From Fasciola hepatica (taxonomy: Eukaryota; Platyhelminthes; Trematoda; Plagiorchiida; Fasciolidae): a stretch of 64,000 bases of DNA. The translations under genes and the position numbers were made by a program. Numbering within the stretch: position 1 is the stretch's first letter; each line of letters starts with the position of its first letter. The stretch covers positions 1,686,501 through 1,750,500 of the forward strand of contig CANUEZ040000165.1 in the NCBI GenBank assembly GCA_948099385.1, given 5' to 3'. The notes under the pieces were generated by a model. The model searched no databases, was not told where the DNA came from, and saw only the letters and a program-made list of their open reading frames with translations. Shown piece after piece: positions 10,131 to 19,936 of the stretch.

Positions 10131-10383
10131 AGATAGCACGTGAACTTAGGAATAAAGAAAACAGCTCAGGCTAGGGGAGCGAAACGTTCACCGGAGACTG
10201 GTCGGTGCGGGTTGGAAATGAAAACACGATTAGGAACCCATACCGAAGAGAAAAATAACATTATGGGAAAACACGGGCGAAGAACGTGAATCAAATTTCA
10301 CTGTTATACGGCCGGGCATAGTCTACGATCGTGTCAAAACCAGATCAAACTCAGATGAAAGGGTGCGTGTTCATCATCGATCA

Positions 10384-10573
10384 GCGGTAAACAGTAGGGC
10401 AAGCCCCACTGATCTTTGTCTTTTTCACCATGTTGCACGTTGAATTAGAAAGTATGAATATACAAGATGGACAGGGAGTGGACCTACATGGGTGGGAAAA
10501 GGAAAGAATGCCTTAGTAGCCAACACAGCATAACTGTACAGACGCACATCGATCGATCATTCTAATTCGACAA
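10384..10573 (-). mobile_element. RTE 3' end fragment, minus strand
   Basis: The complement matches the last 190 bases of the RTE at 5888-7243 (from the gtcgaatcagaatgatcgatc region through tgtaggtccactccctgtcc to the gtggggcttgccctactgttt end) with few differences. It is a severely 5'-truncated insertion. Copy 2 is 28501-28690. Confidence 0.85.
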
Positions 10574-11764
10574 CCAGGGTCAAATAATGAATTTCGGTCG
10601 GCGAGCTGAATCCTCTTTATCAAGTTTCATACATGTCGTTACAAAAGGGTTCAAACTGAGCTGACCTACAGCGAAAGCGTCCCAGTCTGATAAATGTAGA
10701 GAGGGCTCTTTGGTTATTTCAGAGACATGCGGTTGTGTCACACTTCGCATCTTGGGTTCACGTTATGCCAAAGGTGCGTGCGAGGCAAAGTTGCTGACCA
10801 ACCTGCAGGAGGATGCTCACGTTGAAGACTCCGAGGTTCAGTAGTGGACGACATATGAGAAAGCACGAGACCTTCGATAACAACAGAACTTGGAGATATT
10901 AGGGGATGAGCTCCGAGGAAGTTGCCTGGAGAGTCACTAAGAAACGGAATATAGAGTGAACAGAAGTAGCTATAGTGGAAGAATGGTAGTCAAAGTAGGC
11001 TTCGTAAATCCGAGCTATGGCCCACTTTCTACTATCGACCCCTCGATGGACGATGCGATCGTTATTATCCTGTCCCTTCACTTGTACAGCGTGGCATTTT
11101 CCGTGCTCCCGGAAGTCTCAGAAAACCTGTTGAAGTGTGCCAGATCAGACTGAATAATCATTAAACCGCCAGATCACAACGCCGCGCCTTTTATGCTAAT
11201 CGAGTATTTATCTGCAGTCTGATCTAAATCGGGTCGATTATCAGCAGTCAGTATGGCAGACGCATCATTAGCCTAATCGGCCCTACTGGGCGTAAACCTG
11301 AATAGACACTCGGATTCGAGAATGTCCCATTTTCGCTTTAAGCATCGCGTTTTCAATTCCTCTCAGTGCATTGTAGTTTTTGCGTGCCGTGTTGTCGTCC
11401 TTTGATGTTATCGCGGGCTGGAGCAATTGAAATCACGAGCGGAGGTCGGGTATATAGGCCGTACGTGAAAAATTACGGAGTAGAAAGCGACCGTCACAAC
11501 AACGTGTTATACGCTTATGGGAACACCTGAACGGACATTTCCAAGTTTTTGAGCACTAGACAGAAAAGATCCGATTTCTTCTGAATTTTACTTATTGAAT
11601 TTTTGGGCTTGATTGATAATATCCAGTTTCAATTGGCCTATTTTGTATATGTCTTGGGATAAATAAAACACACCAGAATTGAGACTATCAGCGTTCTGCT
11701 TCGTAATGACCGACTATTAAAATATCGTCTTCAAATTTGTGATTTCTTTCGGAATATACGAAAG
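10574..11764. other. No recognisable feature
   Basis: Only short, uninformative open frames and no repeat matched elsewhere in the window apart from the copy-2 counterpart at 28691-29881. Confidence 0.3.
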
Positions 11765-12785
11765 TTGGAGAAAAACATTGGCAGTCCAAGGAGTCATGCG
11801 CGTGAAAATCAAACTGATTTCAGACCTGGTAGGGGTTGTATCGACTATATTATTTTTCTGAGTGAAGATTCAGGTAAGTTGCAAGCTCCCTTAGATAGCC
11901 TTAACAACAGTGTAGCAATGTTTGGGATGCGTTTTGCACCTCCAAAGTGTAAAATGCTGTTGCAGGACTGGGTCGGCTCAACACCGAACCTTGTGTTGGC
12001 AGGGGAAGCTCTAGCTGAAGTGGTACATTTTGTTACCTGGGCAGTTACATTTCACCAGGTGGATGGATATCGGATGAAGTGTCATCGCGTATACAGAAGG
12101 CGCATTTGGCTTTCGTCAACCTTCGTCATCTGTGGCACTGGCGTGACATCCGATTTTCTGTGAGGGGTAGAGTGCACAGTGCAGCGCTTAGGTCCGCTCT
12201 TTTACACGGTTCAGAAACATGACTGTTAAGAGTAAAAGATAGGCAAAAACTGTTGGTTTTCGAGCACTGATGTCTCCATAATATTGCCCGGGTATGGTGG
12301 GAACGCCGTATCAGCAATGCTGAGGTTCGGCTTAAGGCGTTGGGAGGCAGAAGTCAGTCTGTGGATCAAGTGCTGAATCTAATCAGGTTAAGGTGGTTGA
12401 GACATGTGTTACGCATGCCCACTGATAGACTTCCTCGGTGTACGCTGCTCTCTGAGGTCGGTAGTGATTGGAAGGTAGGTTGAGGTAGTCAGTCCATGAC
12501 ATGGCAAAGGGTAATAAAACATTGACCAGTGGACTTGGCCGCGTAGGACGTGTTAGACTTCCAGGTTGGGGTCCCCATGATTCGCCGACCAAATGGTTGG
12601 ATACATTAAGTAAATGTCTGGGTGTCGTCCAATGACGTTGTTGCATTTGAAGTCTTTCTTTGTCTTAAAAATTTCCGCTCGTTACTTTGATTTTTCGGAT
12701 CTTTTTCACTCTATGGTTCTATTCCCTTTGCCCTTTACGGGACGATGCTGGAATGTAGCAACCGAAACCAGAGCACAGAAATGCG
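11765..12785 (+). pseudogene. RTE-like element E remnant (reverse transcriptase and 3' end)
   Basis: A short, internally deleted non-LTR element. NQTDFRPGRGCIDYIIF is the conserved RT motif before the palm, but the sequence then jumps to SEDSGKLQAPLDSLNN, so the catalytic ADD-containing core is missing. It continues with MFGMRFAPPKCKMLLQDWVG and, in other frames, the 3' RNase-like and C-terminal blocks down to the B-family 3' UTR (gcaaccgaaaccagagcaca). Several frameshifts and stops are present. It belongs to the same family as the elements at 5480, 50775 and 51990. Copy 2 is 29882-30902. Confidence 0.8.
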
Positions 12786-13164
12786 AGGTTAGCGTGTGAA
12801 TAAACCAAACTAACTTATACCCTAATTGCCGTGGAAGTCCTAATGCAAAAGCACAAGTGCTTTGAAAAACATCGTGCAAGAAGCAAAATTGAAGCGTATT
12901 GGTGACTTTGCTGCAAAACCCATTACGCAGCTCCACAAGTTGCAGAATTTCATTCACAGCAAACCGGTAGACCAGCACAACGCCCACTTCTTTATCCACA
13001 TTCGGATGTGGGCCACTAACCAACAGCAAACGACGGGTCTGCAGACCAATTGCACCAACAAGCACCCTAGGGCGTGAGTCGAACTGTGCAAATCCACACC
13101 CGTCCCGGGACAACAGGTGATCTTTCAAGGGGATAATTTCAGCGGCCAGCCAGGTTCGAACCAC
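12706..13164 (-). other. Unassigned 152-codon open frame (copy 1)
   Basis: An open frame without an ATG near its start, of fairly hydrophobic composition. It overlaps the 3' end of element E at its own C-terminus. I do not recognise any domain. It might be an exon or chance. Identical at 30823-31281. Confidence 0.15.
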
Positions 13165-13339
13165 TCATTGATTTGTTCCGGTTCTATCGGGGACGCCAGT
13201 GCTACAGAACCACCTACAACAGTGCCGACGATGTTAGTTCCATCAGCATCTGCGTGGTACCACTTGACCATTGATTGCTCTTGTCCCCAGAGATCCGACT
13301 TCAACCGGTGCTGCATTCCTAGGTTAACCGAAATTACTT

Positions 13340-14234
13340 ACTACTTTTACTTTTACGCGACTATCTCCTGCGAGAGGATAAGTCGGCTCCATGGATATCA
13401 CGAACCATTGCTGACCACGCGCGGCGGTCGGAGGCGAGCTCCGTACAGATCTTGATCCAGTCCTTTTTCCATCGCCGGGCTCCATAGACTGACCGAAGGC
13501 CTAGAAGCTCTACGTCTTTCTCGATTGTACTGGTCCACGTTTTGAGCTGTCCACCAAGGCGACAACGCCAACCAGGGCAGGGAGTGGGGCAGAGTGTTTG
13601 CTTGGTTAGCTCCGACTCGGGTCACCGAAGCGTATGGCCGAACCACTGAAGTCGTCGACGTTGGAGGAGGACGGGGAGAGCATCGATATCGCAGCATCGT
13701 CTCCTTACCTCGTCGTTGGACACCCTGTCGCGCCACTTGACTTTGAGGATTTGCCGCAGGCACCAGTGGTCGAAAACCTCCAGCCTTCTGGTATCCTCAG
13801 CTCGTAGTGGCCAGGTTTCGCAGCCATAAATGAGTACGGGCCGGATGGCAGCACGGTAAACACGAGTTTTGGTTCTTAAGCTGATTTCACTGCGAGTCCA
13901 CAGCGTTCGTCCTAGCTGAAGAAAGGCTCTCCTGGCGCTGTCGATCCGTAATACCACTTCATCTTTTGCCTGGCCGTTCGGAAGCAGAGTTGAGCCTAGG
14001 TATTTGAATGAAGGGACCTATTCGACTGGTTGGTCATTCATCGACATTTGTTGAATTGTCGGGCCCAGATGGGTTGTGAAAGCCTTTGTTTTGGTCGAGT
14101 TTACTTCAAGTCCGATGGACCTCGCGAAGGAATTGATTCGGTCGAGGATTGGTTGTAGCGTAACGGGGGAGTCTCCAAGCACAACAATATCATCCGCGAA
14201 CTCCAGGTCCGAGATGTATATTTCCTGGCTAAGC
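13340..14234 (-). mobile_element. RTE retrotransposon, 3' part, cut at the repeat boundary
   Basis: Same element as 31457-34800 but ending at 14234, exactly where the two long repeats stop matching. It carries the C-terminal part of the polyprotein with the same two in-frame stops (complements at 14018-14020 and 13622-13624), the final stop at 13361 and the taaaag-type 3' tail at about 13340-13360. The loss of its 5' half marks the breakpoint of the duplication or of a later rearrangement. Confidence 0.88.
13361..14234 (-). pseudogene. RTE RT C-terminal portion (truncated, two stops)
   Basis: Begins within the palm after the break and includes LEFADDIVVLGDSP, a variant of the catalytic YADD box, followed by the thumb and C-terminal blocks (VLIYGCETWPLRAEDTRRLEV). 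An amber stop follows NDQPVE and an opal stop follows FGHTLR, both in frame with the rest. Both stops are also in the full-length copy, so they arose before the duplication. Confidence 0.88.
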
Positions 14235-14408
14235 ACGTGCGTCACGCAGGTCCAGAACGAAGGACGTGCCAAAGTAGCCCTGTGGGCGCTAACAAACAAC
14301 AATTGGTCCATATTAACAACCAGTTCGTAAAGACAAGTCAATAGTGTAAGCAAGTGGGTGATGTGAAGAAAAACACTGAATCGCAAGGTTTTTAGGGGAT
14401 TTTCCACG
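14235..14408. other. Unassigned filler at the repeat breakpoint
   Basis: 174 bp unique to copy 1 between the cut RTE and a gypsy-like gag remnant. It has no match elsewhere in the window that I could see. It may be part of the gypsy element or new sequence from the breakpoint. Confidence 0.4.
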
Positions 14409-14678
14409 ACCGGTAGTTACAGCCTCCTTAAGGCGATCGTACGGCTGCTGTTGAGGAGGATTTAATACTAAATCCCTCACTGAGGCGACAACATCGCCCG
14501 GGATTGCCTCTAAGGCATAGGAATGTCATTGGCGCTGGCCGATAATCCTACGTGCCTCAAATTGCAGCTCTAAGGCTGCAAACCAAACCTCAGGATCATG
14601 TGGGATAAACGCCAAGGTCTTAAAAGCAACCGCAGAAAGAGTGAGGTCTGTGTCGAGCTGTACCTTATCCTCTGACAT
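14409..14678 (-). pseudogene. Ty3/gypsy-type gag fragment
   Basis: Starts with an ATG (MSEDKVQLDTDLTLSAV) and reads into FIPHDPEVWFAALELQFEARRI, the conserved start of gag in gypsy-like LTR elements (a Trp-Phe followed by an amphipathic helix). It continues after a premature TGA (complement at 14526-14528) with the typical ..VVASVRDLVLNPP....YDRLKEAV block. Only the N-terminal 90 codons remain and no protease, RT or integrase follows. It acts with the LTR remnant to its right as the 5' end of a lost retrotransposon. Confidence 0.7.
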
Positions 14679-14849
14679 GGTTACTTTGCGATAGTATTCC
14701 GTAAAAATATATATCGTGCAACAAAAAGGGGACGTGAAACAGCCAAAAAATCACAGAATTACCGGGCGGGAGAATAATCTTGGAAGGTTCTGAAGGCTTC
14801 GGGCTCACCAATATAGAAGACGTTCGAGAGCTGCTGGGGAATGTGTCTC

Positions 14850-15239
14850 CCATCGGGTCTAGCAGCTAAATACCAGCGTTATCCCCTCCATCGGGCGAAT
14901 AGAGAAGACACAGGTCGATTTATAGATGCAAGGTGTATTCTATATATCGTGGCACCGAAACAGTACCGATACGAGAGATACACCGAACGGAAAACGAAAC
15001 GAAACGCAACGGCTATGCAGAAAGCGAACCGCGAGCGCGTACAATCGGCGAACGACCGAAAGCGAAAGTGATTCAAAACGAGGCCGACGGAAACCTCGGA
15101 AAAGTCAGTCCAGTAAAAAGTACGCAACCGGACAACACTATGAGGTCGATGTCAAACGTCGGAAAAGATCGTAGAGAAAATAGATCCAAAATGGAGTGGA
15201 GAAAACAGTCATCTTCTCAGGACAATCGAGGTCACTACA
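14850..15239 (-). mobile_element. Probable LTR and leader of the gypsy-like element
   Basis: On the minus strand the block begins at 15239 with tgtagtgacc, a common LTR start (TG). It contains a TATA-like gatatatagaata near 14937-14950 and leads to the gag ATG at 14678. A tggtgagcccgaag stretch near 14800 could be the primer-binding site. No second LTR was found in the window, so both ends are tentative. Confidence 0.45.
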
Positions 15240-15394
15240 GATAATGGGTAGCACTGTAGTCCTTCCGGAGTATAGTTTAATCGACTTTTTCGCTTATTGC
15301 ATACTGCTTCAGTGAATGCTCACGATGCCTAATGTTTCTCGCAGTTGAGGTGTGATGAGGTTTTCCTTTTCGTTCTCATTTTTAGCGGGGACTC
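15240..15394 (+). mobile_element. Older CR1 3' UTR, upstream half of the interrupted target
   Basis: On the plus strand this matches the complement of 15525-15672 (3' UTR of the intact CR1), ending at tttttagcggggactc. The continuation (ctcgacgaaatacactcgg) is found 4.5 kb away at 19937, on the other side of the intact CR1. The two opposed 3' UTRs create a visible inverted repeat of about 148 bp with a 135-bp spacer. Confidence 0.82.
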
Positions 15395-15422
15395 AGTTCA
15401 GTTCAGTTCAGTTCAGTTTGCA
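15395..15422 (-). repeat. Tail of the CR1 element, (actga)n
   Basis: Five-base repeat agttc on the plus strand, about five units, at the 3' end of the CR1. CR1-clade elements end in short tandem repeats and not in poly(A). The same motif, degenerate, ends the plus-strand CR1 at 1935-1950 and 20052-20067. Confidence 0.75.
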
Positions 15423-15689
15423 CAGGACAGGTAATGGCCACGGCCAATCGAGCGTCCAGAATTCCTTCGATGGTATGCACACCAGTTATGCACCCACCAC
15501 TGCCGAGTGTATTTCGTCGAATCCCCGCTAAAAATGAGAGGGAAACGGAAAACCTCATCGCACATCAACTGCGAGAGACATTATGCATCGTGAGCGTTCA
15601 CTGAGACAGTATGCAATGAGAGAAAAAGTCTGCTAAAACATACTCCAGAAGGACCACAGTGCTACCCGTCATCCATCTAGTTGATATTC

Positions 15690-18578
15690 TTAAGGCTCAC
15701 TACAAGGAAAGATCTCGTACCACTTGCGATCAAGGGCACATTTGAAGGATTGGACTGTCTGCAGATCTACCATTTCACCAGGCAGACCGTTCCAACTGTT
15801 CACAACCCTGTTGCTGAAGAAGTGCGATCTAGCCATCAACCTAGATCGGGCTTTTATCAACTTCTTTTCGTGTCCCCTTGTTCTGGAGTCTACGGCCAAT
15901 TGGAATAGACTATCTGGTCTGAGGCCAGAAAAGCCCTTCATTACCTTGAACGTTTCTATGAGATCTCCTCGACTTCTCCTCCTTTCCAGCGAGAAGAGAT
16001 TCAGGTCACAGAGTCTCTGCTCGTAAGTCTTACCCCTCTGCCCTTCAACCATCCGCGTGGCGAGACGTTGGACTTTCTCTAGGCAGGCGGCGTCCTTTTT
16101 GTAGAAGGGTGACCAAGCCTGCACACTACCTTCTAAGTGAGGTCGTACTATAGCCATGTAAATAGGTACGAATGCCTCCGGCTTCCGGCAAGACAAAGCC
16201 GATCGCAGTCTAAAGAGCTCCCCACGAGCCTTATGCGCAGCCGCGTTGCACTGCTCCGACCATTTGAAGTCACTTTTCATGATGATCCCCAGGTCTTTAA
16301 CCCTACTGGCTGCCTCTACGGTGAACAGCCCTTGATCATGAGCGACAGTTAGGCTCTCTGTTGCCCTTGACAACAAATCGCTTTTTTGAGCGTTTAGAGG
16401 TAAGTCCCATTTGTATGCCCAGTTTAGGACGGTGCCTATTTCCCTGCCCAAGTCCGCCCTACCCTTAGATCCAACAATCTTCACATCATCCGCAAAAATA
16501 AAGCTGGGCGATTGAAGAGTGGATGCTAGGTCATTAATAAATAACAAGAATAGGACCGGGCCTAGGACGGATCCCTGAGGTACACCACTGGTGACGTTCA
16601 CCAAACTGGAGCACCTGTCCCCCACTTTGACGTAAAACGTCCTGTGGGAGAGGAAGTCCTCCAGCCACCTATATACTGGCCCACCTATCCCGAAAGTCTC
16701 TATCTTGCATAGCAAAAGACGATGATTATCGGAGTCGAACGCCTTGCTAAAGTCGAGGTAACATACCTCAACATGCTTACCTTCGTCCAGTCGTCGAGTT
16801 ACTTCATCTAAGAAGCACAGGAGATTGGTCAGGCAAGATCTATTTTTCAGGAATCCGTGTTGCGCCGGGCTTAGCATGGAGTGCTGCAGTAAGTGCTGGC
16901 AGATATGAGCACGGATGATCTTCTCGAGAACTTTACAGAGAATGCTAGTTAGGCTTACCGGCCTGTAGTTCTGCACATCCGACTTAGGCCCACTCTTATG
17001 TATTGCCACGACTGCCGCGACTTTCCAGTCCTGAGGCAGCTTTCCCTGGTCCAACGTGGATCTATACAATCTGCATACCGATGGAGCTATGATATCCGCC
17101 AACGGCTTGATGATAGCTGGATGAATGCCATCTGGGCCCGCTGACTTGTGGCTGTTTAACTCCTGTAGGTACTTACGCACGCATTCCTCTGAAAGATCTA
17201 GCTCGTTTAACTGAGGAGGATGTATCAGCGCCAGATCTACTAGTACCCCACTATCTATCCTATGTACACTACCAAAGTATTCCCCCAGGGCGTCTGCTTT
17301 GCCCTGGTCGTCAGTGACAATACCAAATTCTCTAGTGGATAGCGGACCTACGGCATTTCTTGTTGAGCCTTTAGACTGTACATAGCTGTAGAACTTCTTC
17401 GGCTGTTGTCTTACAGACTGGGCCAATTTCAGCTCAAATTCCCGTTTAGAAGTTCTCAAAAGGCTTACAGTCTCGTTTCTCAGCTTCGTATAGCGATTCC
17501 AGGCTAGCTGGCTGCCGGAAGCTTTGTACTGGTTCCAATAGCGGTTTCTACGTCTGATGGCCTTGGCTATTGCAGCCTTCCACCACATGGGCTTGCCCTC
17601 CCCACTCGTTCGTTTTAGGGGTGCGAACTCTTCCTGTAGGGCAGTCAGGGATCCTTTTATGGCCTGCCAGCGCTCCTCCACAGTAGCCTCCTCTGGCGCG
17701 TCCCAGGTCAAACCCATCGCCCTATTACGAAGCCTATCTATGTCCATACTACCGAAATTCCTAATCAGCCTTGAGGGTACCTTCGGTTGCCGCATGCATA
17801 GAACTATTTTGACACACACGTGGTCACTCTTTCCCAGCGGTGCACAATAATGCAGTCCAGCCACATCGTTGGGGAAGTTCGTTATAGCTAGATCCAGCAG
17901 GGATGGAACGCATCCAGTCCTATATCTGGTATTCTCCCTAATATGCTGATGCAACGCATTGTCATGCAGCCATTCTAAGTAGCTTTGCTCCTCCGATCCC
18001 GGCACGCAGACCTCAGCCACCCAGTCGATGTGCGGAAGATTGAAGTCACCCACTATGAGGGTCTTTTGTGCGTCCTTAACTAGTTCAGTCAAAGTCCGCA
18101 GCAAGCAAACGTCCTCTTCGTGGTTTGTGCTTGGTGCCCTGTAGACACAGACGACGTTAACCCTTCTGCCTGGAAGGATGATCGTAACAGCGCATAGCTG
18201 GATATTGCGAGTGCACATCTTGGTCTGGGACTCAAGGTGGTTTGCACCTGACCTAACGAGGATGGCTACTCCACCACCAAGGCAATCTTGTTCCCGATCC
18301 TGCCTGTAGGCTGCAAAGCTGTTACTTATTAGGCCTGGCACATGGTCTTCTTCAGAAAGCCACGTTTCCGTGACGGCAACTATTGATGCTTTCTGTTCGT
18401 CAGCGGTTTTGGCAAGTTCCGCCCATTTGTTTCTAATACTACACGCGTTAGTATATAACACCACCGCGTTTGCTCCGTCGCCTAGGTGTCTTTTTTCATT
18501 CATTCCTGACTGTTTCTCAGGCGCAACGCCTGAGATGATGGCACGTTTTTTGCTTCCGATGTCCCCACTGGGGTGCAT
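15690..18578 (-). CDS. CR1 ORF2: endonuclease and reverse transcriptase
   Basis: 962 residues from the ATG at 18578. The frame is open slightly further upstream, but without an ATG. Residues about 35-240 form an apurinic-type endonuclease (TNACSIRNKW, AVTETWL, GGGVAILVRS, LIVGDFNLPHIDW, GKSDHVCV) that nicks the target. Residues about 440-720 form the reverse transcriptase (SAGPDGI, DWKVAAVVAIHKSG, NYRPVSLTS, YLDFSKAFDS, TSGVPQGSVLGPVLF, FIFADDVKIV) with the catalytic FADD. A C-terminal domain ends with ..VNSWNGLPGEMVDLQTVQSFK, typical of the CR1 group. The aspartates expected for catalysis are present and there is no stop, so the enzyme could be active. It overlaps ORF1 by 79 bases. Confidence 0.93.
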   Translation of the reverse strand: MHPSGDIGSKKRAIISGVAPEKQSGMNEKRHLGDGANAVVLYTNACSIRNKWAELAKTADEQKASIVAVTETWLSEEDHVPGLISNSFAAYRQDREQDCLGGGVAILVRSGANHLESQTKMCTRNIQLCAVTIILPGRRVNVVCVYRAPSTNHEEDVCLLRTLTELVKDAQKTLIVGDFNLPHIDWVAEVCVPGSEEQSYLEWLHDNALHQHIRENTRYRTGCVPSLLDLAITNFPNDVAGLHYCAPLGKSDHVCVKIVLCMRQPKVPSRLIRNFGSMDIDRLRNRAMGLTWDAPEEATVEERWQAIKGSLTALQEEFAPLKRTSGEGKPMWWKAAIAKAIRRRNRYWNQYKASGSQLAWNRYTKLRNETVSLLRTSKREFELKLAQSVRQQPKKFYSYVQSKGSTRNAVGPLSTREFGIVTDDQGKADALGEYFGSVHRIDSGVLVDLALIHPPQLNELDLSEECVRKYLQELNSHKSAGPDGIHPAIIKPLADIIAPSVCRLYRSTLDQGKLPQDWKVAAVVAIHKSGPKSDVQNYRPVSLTSILCKVLEKIIRAHICQHLLQHSMLSPAQHGFLKNRSCLTNLLCFLDEVTRRLDEGKHVEVCYLDFSKAFDSDNHRLLLCKIETFGIGGPVYRWLEDFLSHRTFYVKVGDRCSSLVNVTSGVPQGSVLGPVLFLLFINDLASTLQSPSFIFADDVKIVGSKGRADLGREIGTVLNWAYKWDLPLNAQKSDLLSRATESLTVAHDQGLFTVEAASRVKDLGIIMKSDFKWSEQCNAAAHKARGELFRLRSALSCRKPEAFVPIYMAIVRPHLEGSVQAWSPFYKKDAACLEKVQRLATRMVEGQRGKTYEQRLCDLNLFSLERRRSRGDLIETFKVMKGFSGLRPDSLFQLAVDSRTRGHEKKLIKARSRLMARSHFFSNRVVNSWNGLPGEMVDLQTVQSFKCALDRKWYEIFPCSEP

Positions 18579-19594
18579 GAAGCCGGCTGATGGTCCAGAA
18601 TTTCTGACGACTCCCAATCCATCTCTATAGGAGTGGCCACAACATCCAGCCTGGCAGGGATCACGCTGTCATCTATCTTCGGGCAGCACTGCCAATTTTC
18701 GTCTTCCAGAGCATCTTCAATTACAACTATTAGCGACCCCGCACGTGGCTTCTTTACTATTGCCGGGGTCGGGGCCTGAGAGCCGAGTACGGCATTCCGC
18801 TGAACCTTTAGATTTCTCACCAGCGCCCTGGCTGGTCGAGCAAGGGTACCTCTTGGGGCTAGACCACCAGGCCTTACTCTATGTTCGTCCGGCACAATCT
18901 GGTATCTGCCCTTTGTAATCTGAGCTACTACCGCTGCGATTCGCAGTATGTCGCAGACCCTCCTCCTGTCAATGTCTCTCCTGGCCTTCGATTCCCTTAT
19001 AAAGGGTTCTTCCTGGTTTAGGATCAGAAGCCTGTGGCTTGAGACCCTGCCCATCGACAAGACCTGCCTCTGCAGGTCCTTCACCTTGTTTTCTAATACC
19101 AGAAGAGCAGGGTCATCCACCCTGGCCAACCCATCTTTCGCTCTATTACAGTCTCCCTTCTTTTTGACCTGCCTCTCCCTTCTCGGCTTCTGCTCCGTCC
19201 ACTGGCCCTCGTCGGTCTGCTTCAAAGGAGTGGAGGCAACGACCGCCTGGCAAGCCTTCGGAACTGGTTCATTCGCTCGGATGATCGTCCTCTCGGGTGT
19301 TGATACTACTTCCGCAAACGACTTACTACAACCTGCTTGCGGTGGTTTGGGGCTTACAACCGAGGTACTACTTGGTGGACGTTGGTCCTGCAGTTTAAAG
19401 GCCAGACTGGCCGCCTCCTTGCAGGGGGCACAGACCCATTCAGCCCATGGGTTCTGTTTATAAAGGACATAAATGTCCTTTGCTATCCCTGAACACCTTG
19501 GGTGAGCCCATCTCTTGCATATCTCGCATTCTATACCGTTTACCACTCGTTTTCCGCACTTGGGTGCTAGACACGGGTCGGAAACGCGTGTCAT
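18500..19594 (-). CDS. CR1 ORF1 protein with PHD-like zinc finger (copy 2)
   Basis: Intact 364-codon frame with an ATG start, the partner of ORF2 in the same element. It has an N-terminal Cys/His finger (residues about 7-58) followed by a long basic and Ser/Pro-rich region with a probable short coiled segment (LVLENKVKDLQRQVLSM around residues 165-181). It is likely the RNA-binding chaperone of the element. It differs from the copy at 383-1477 by a single substitution that changes an amino acid. Confidence 0.75.
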   Translation of the reverse strand: MTRVSDPCLAPKCGKRVVNGIECEICKRWAHPRCSGIAKDIYVLYKQNPWAEWVCAPCKEAASLAFKLQDQRPPSSTSVVSPKPPQAGCSKSFAEVVSTPERTIIRANEPVPKACQAVVASTPLKQTDEGQWTEQKPRRERQVKKKGDCNRAKDGLARVDDPALLVLENKVKDLQRQVLSMGRVSSHRLLILNQEEPFIRESKARRDIDRRRVCDILRIAAVVAQITKGRYQIVPDEHRVRPGGLAPRGTLARPARALVRNLKVQRNAVLGSQAPTPAIVKKPRAGSLIVVIEDALEDENWQCCPKIDDSVIPARLDVVATPIEMDWESSEILDHQPASCTPVGTSEAKNVPSSQALRLRNSQE

Positions 19595-19936
19595 ACCGAA
19601 AACCGCAAAAACGAGGGAAAATACAACTCAAAAGCTCTTTACCCAAACACAAAATACGCACTCTGACAATAGCAGGTAAATCCCGCTAACACAAAAAGCA
19701 AAAACAAAAAGAAAGACTAGAAGCGAGAAAAGATCGCCTCAAAAAAACACCGAACACTACTCAGCAGTGCTACAAGGAGAATAAAAATATTCTCCGGATA
19801 AAGCGCACCTTAAATGCAATTATGATACGCTCAGTATTGTGAATTAAACTGGGTTAATTCACAAAACTATTCAAAAACTCAATTCAAAGACGAGAGCACT
19901 ATGAATTCAAACCGCGCGGCACGTACACGCAGTTCA
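19595..19936 (-). promoter_or_regulatory. CR1 5' UTR, presumed internal promoter
   Basis: 342 bp between the 5-bp target repeat and ORF1. It is T-rich near ORF1 in sense orientation. Full-length non-LTR elements carry their promoter here, but I see no diagnostic box. Confidence 0.5.

Larger units (their letters stand above)
1..14234. repeat. Left copy of a long direct repeat (offset 18117 bp)
   Basis: This block is repeated at 18118-32351 with a constant offset of 18117 bp over its whole length, so no insertion or deletion separates the copies. I could spot only about a dozen substitutions (for example at 689, 729, 5624, 12195 and 14045). The block includes RPL37 and at least ten mobile-element fragments. 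Identity stops abruptly after 14234, inside a minus-strand RTE reverse transcriptase. The left end lies outside the window, so the true repeat may be longer. It is either a very recent segmental duplication or two haplotypes placed in tandem by assembly. The sequence alone cannot decide. Confidence 0.97.
15395..19936 (-). mobile_element. Full-length CR1-type non-LTR retrotransposon
   Basis: 4542 bp flanked by the direct repeat gactc (15390-15394 and 19937-19941). In sense order: 5' UTR of about 340 bp, ORF1 with a PHD-like finger, overlapping ORF2 with endonuclease and reverse transcriptase, a 3' UTR of about 295 bp, and a tail of actga repeats (15392-15418 on the plus strand as gttca). Both frames are open, which points to a young and perhaps recently active insertion. 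It spans the point where the second long repeat begins. Confidence 0.9.

Noticed and set aside
14841..15244. Basic Arg/Lys-rich open frames of 76-103 codons
   Set aside because: They overlap each other in three frames and lie in a probable LTR. The composition comes from the purine-rich strand and not from a protein family.
15240..15672. A foldback or MITE-like element with 148-bp inverted arms
   Set aside because: Both arms are CR1 3' UTR sequence in opposite orientation, and the spacer is the 3' end and tail of the inserted CR1. The nested insertion explains the structure fully.
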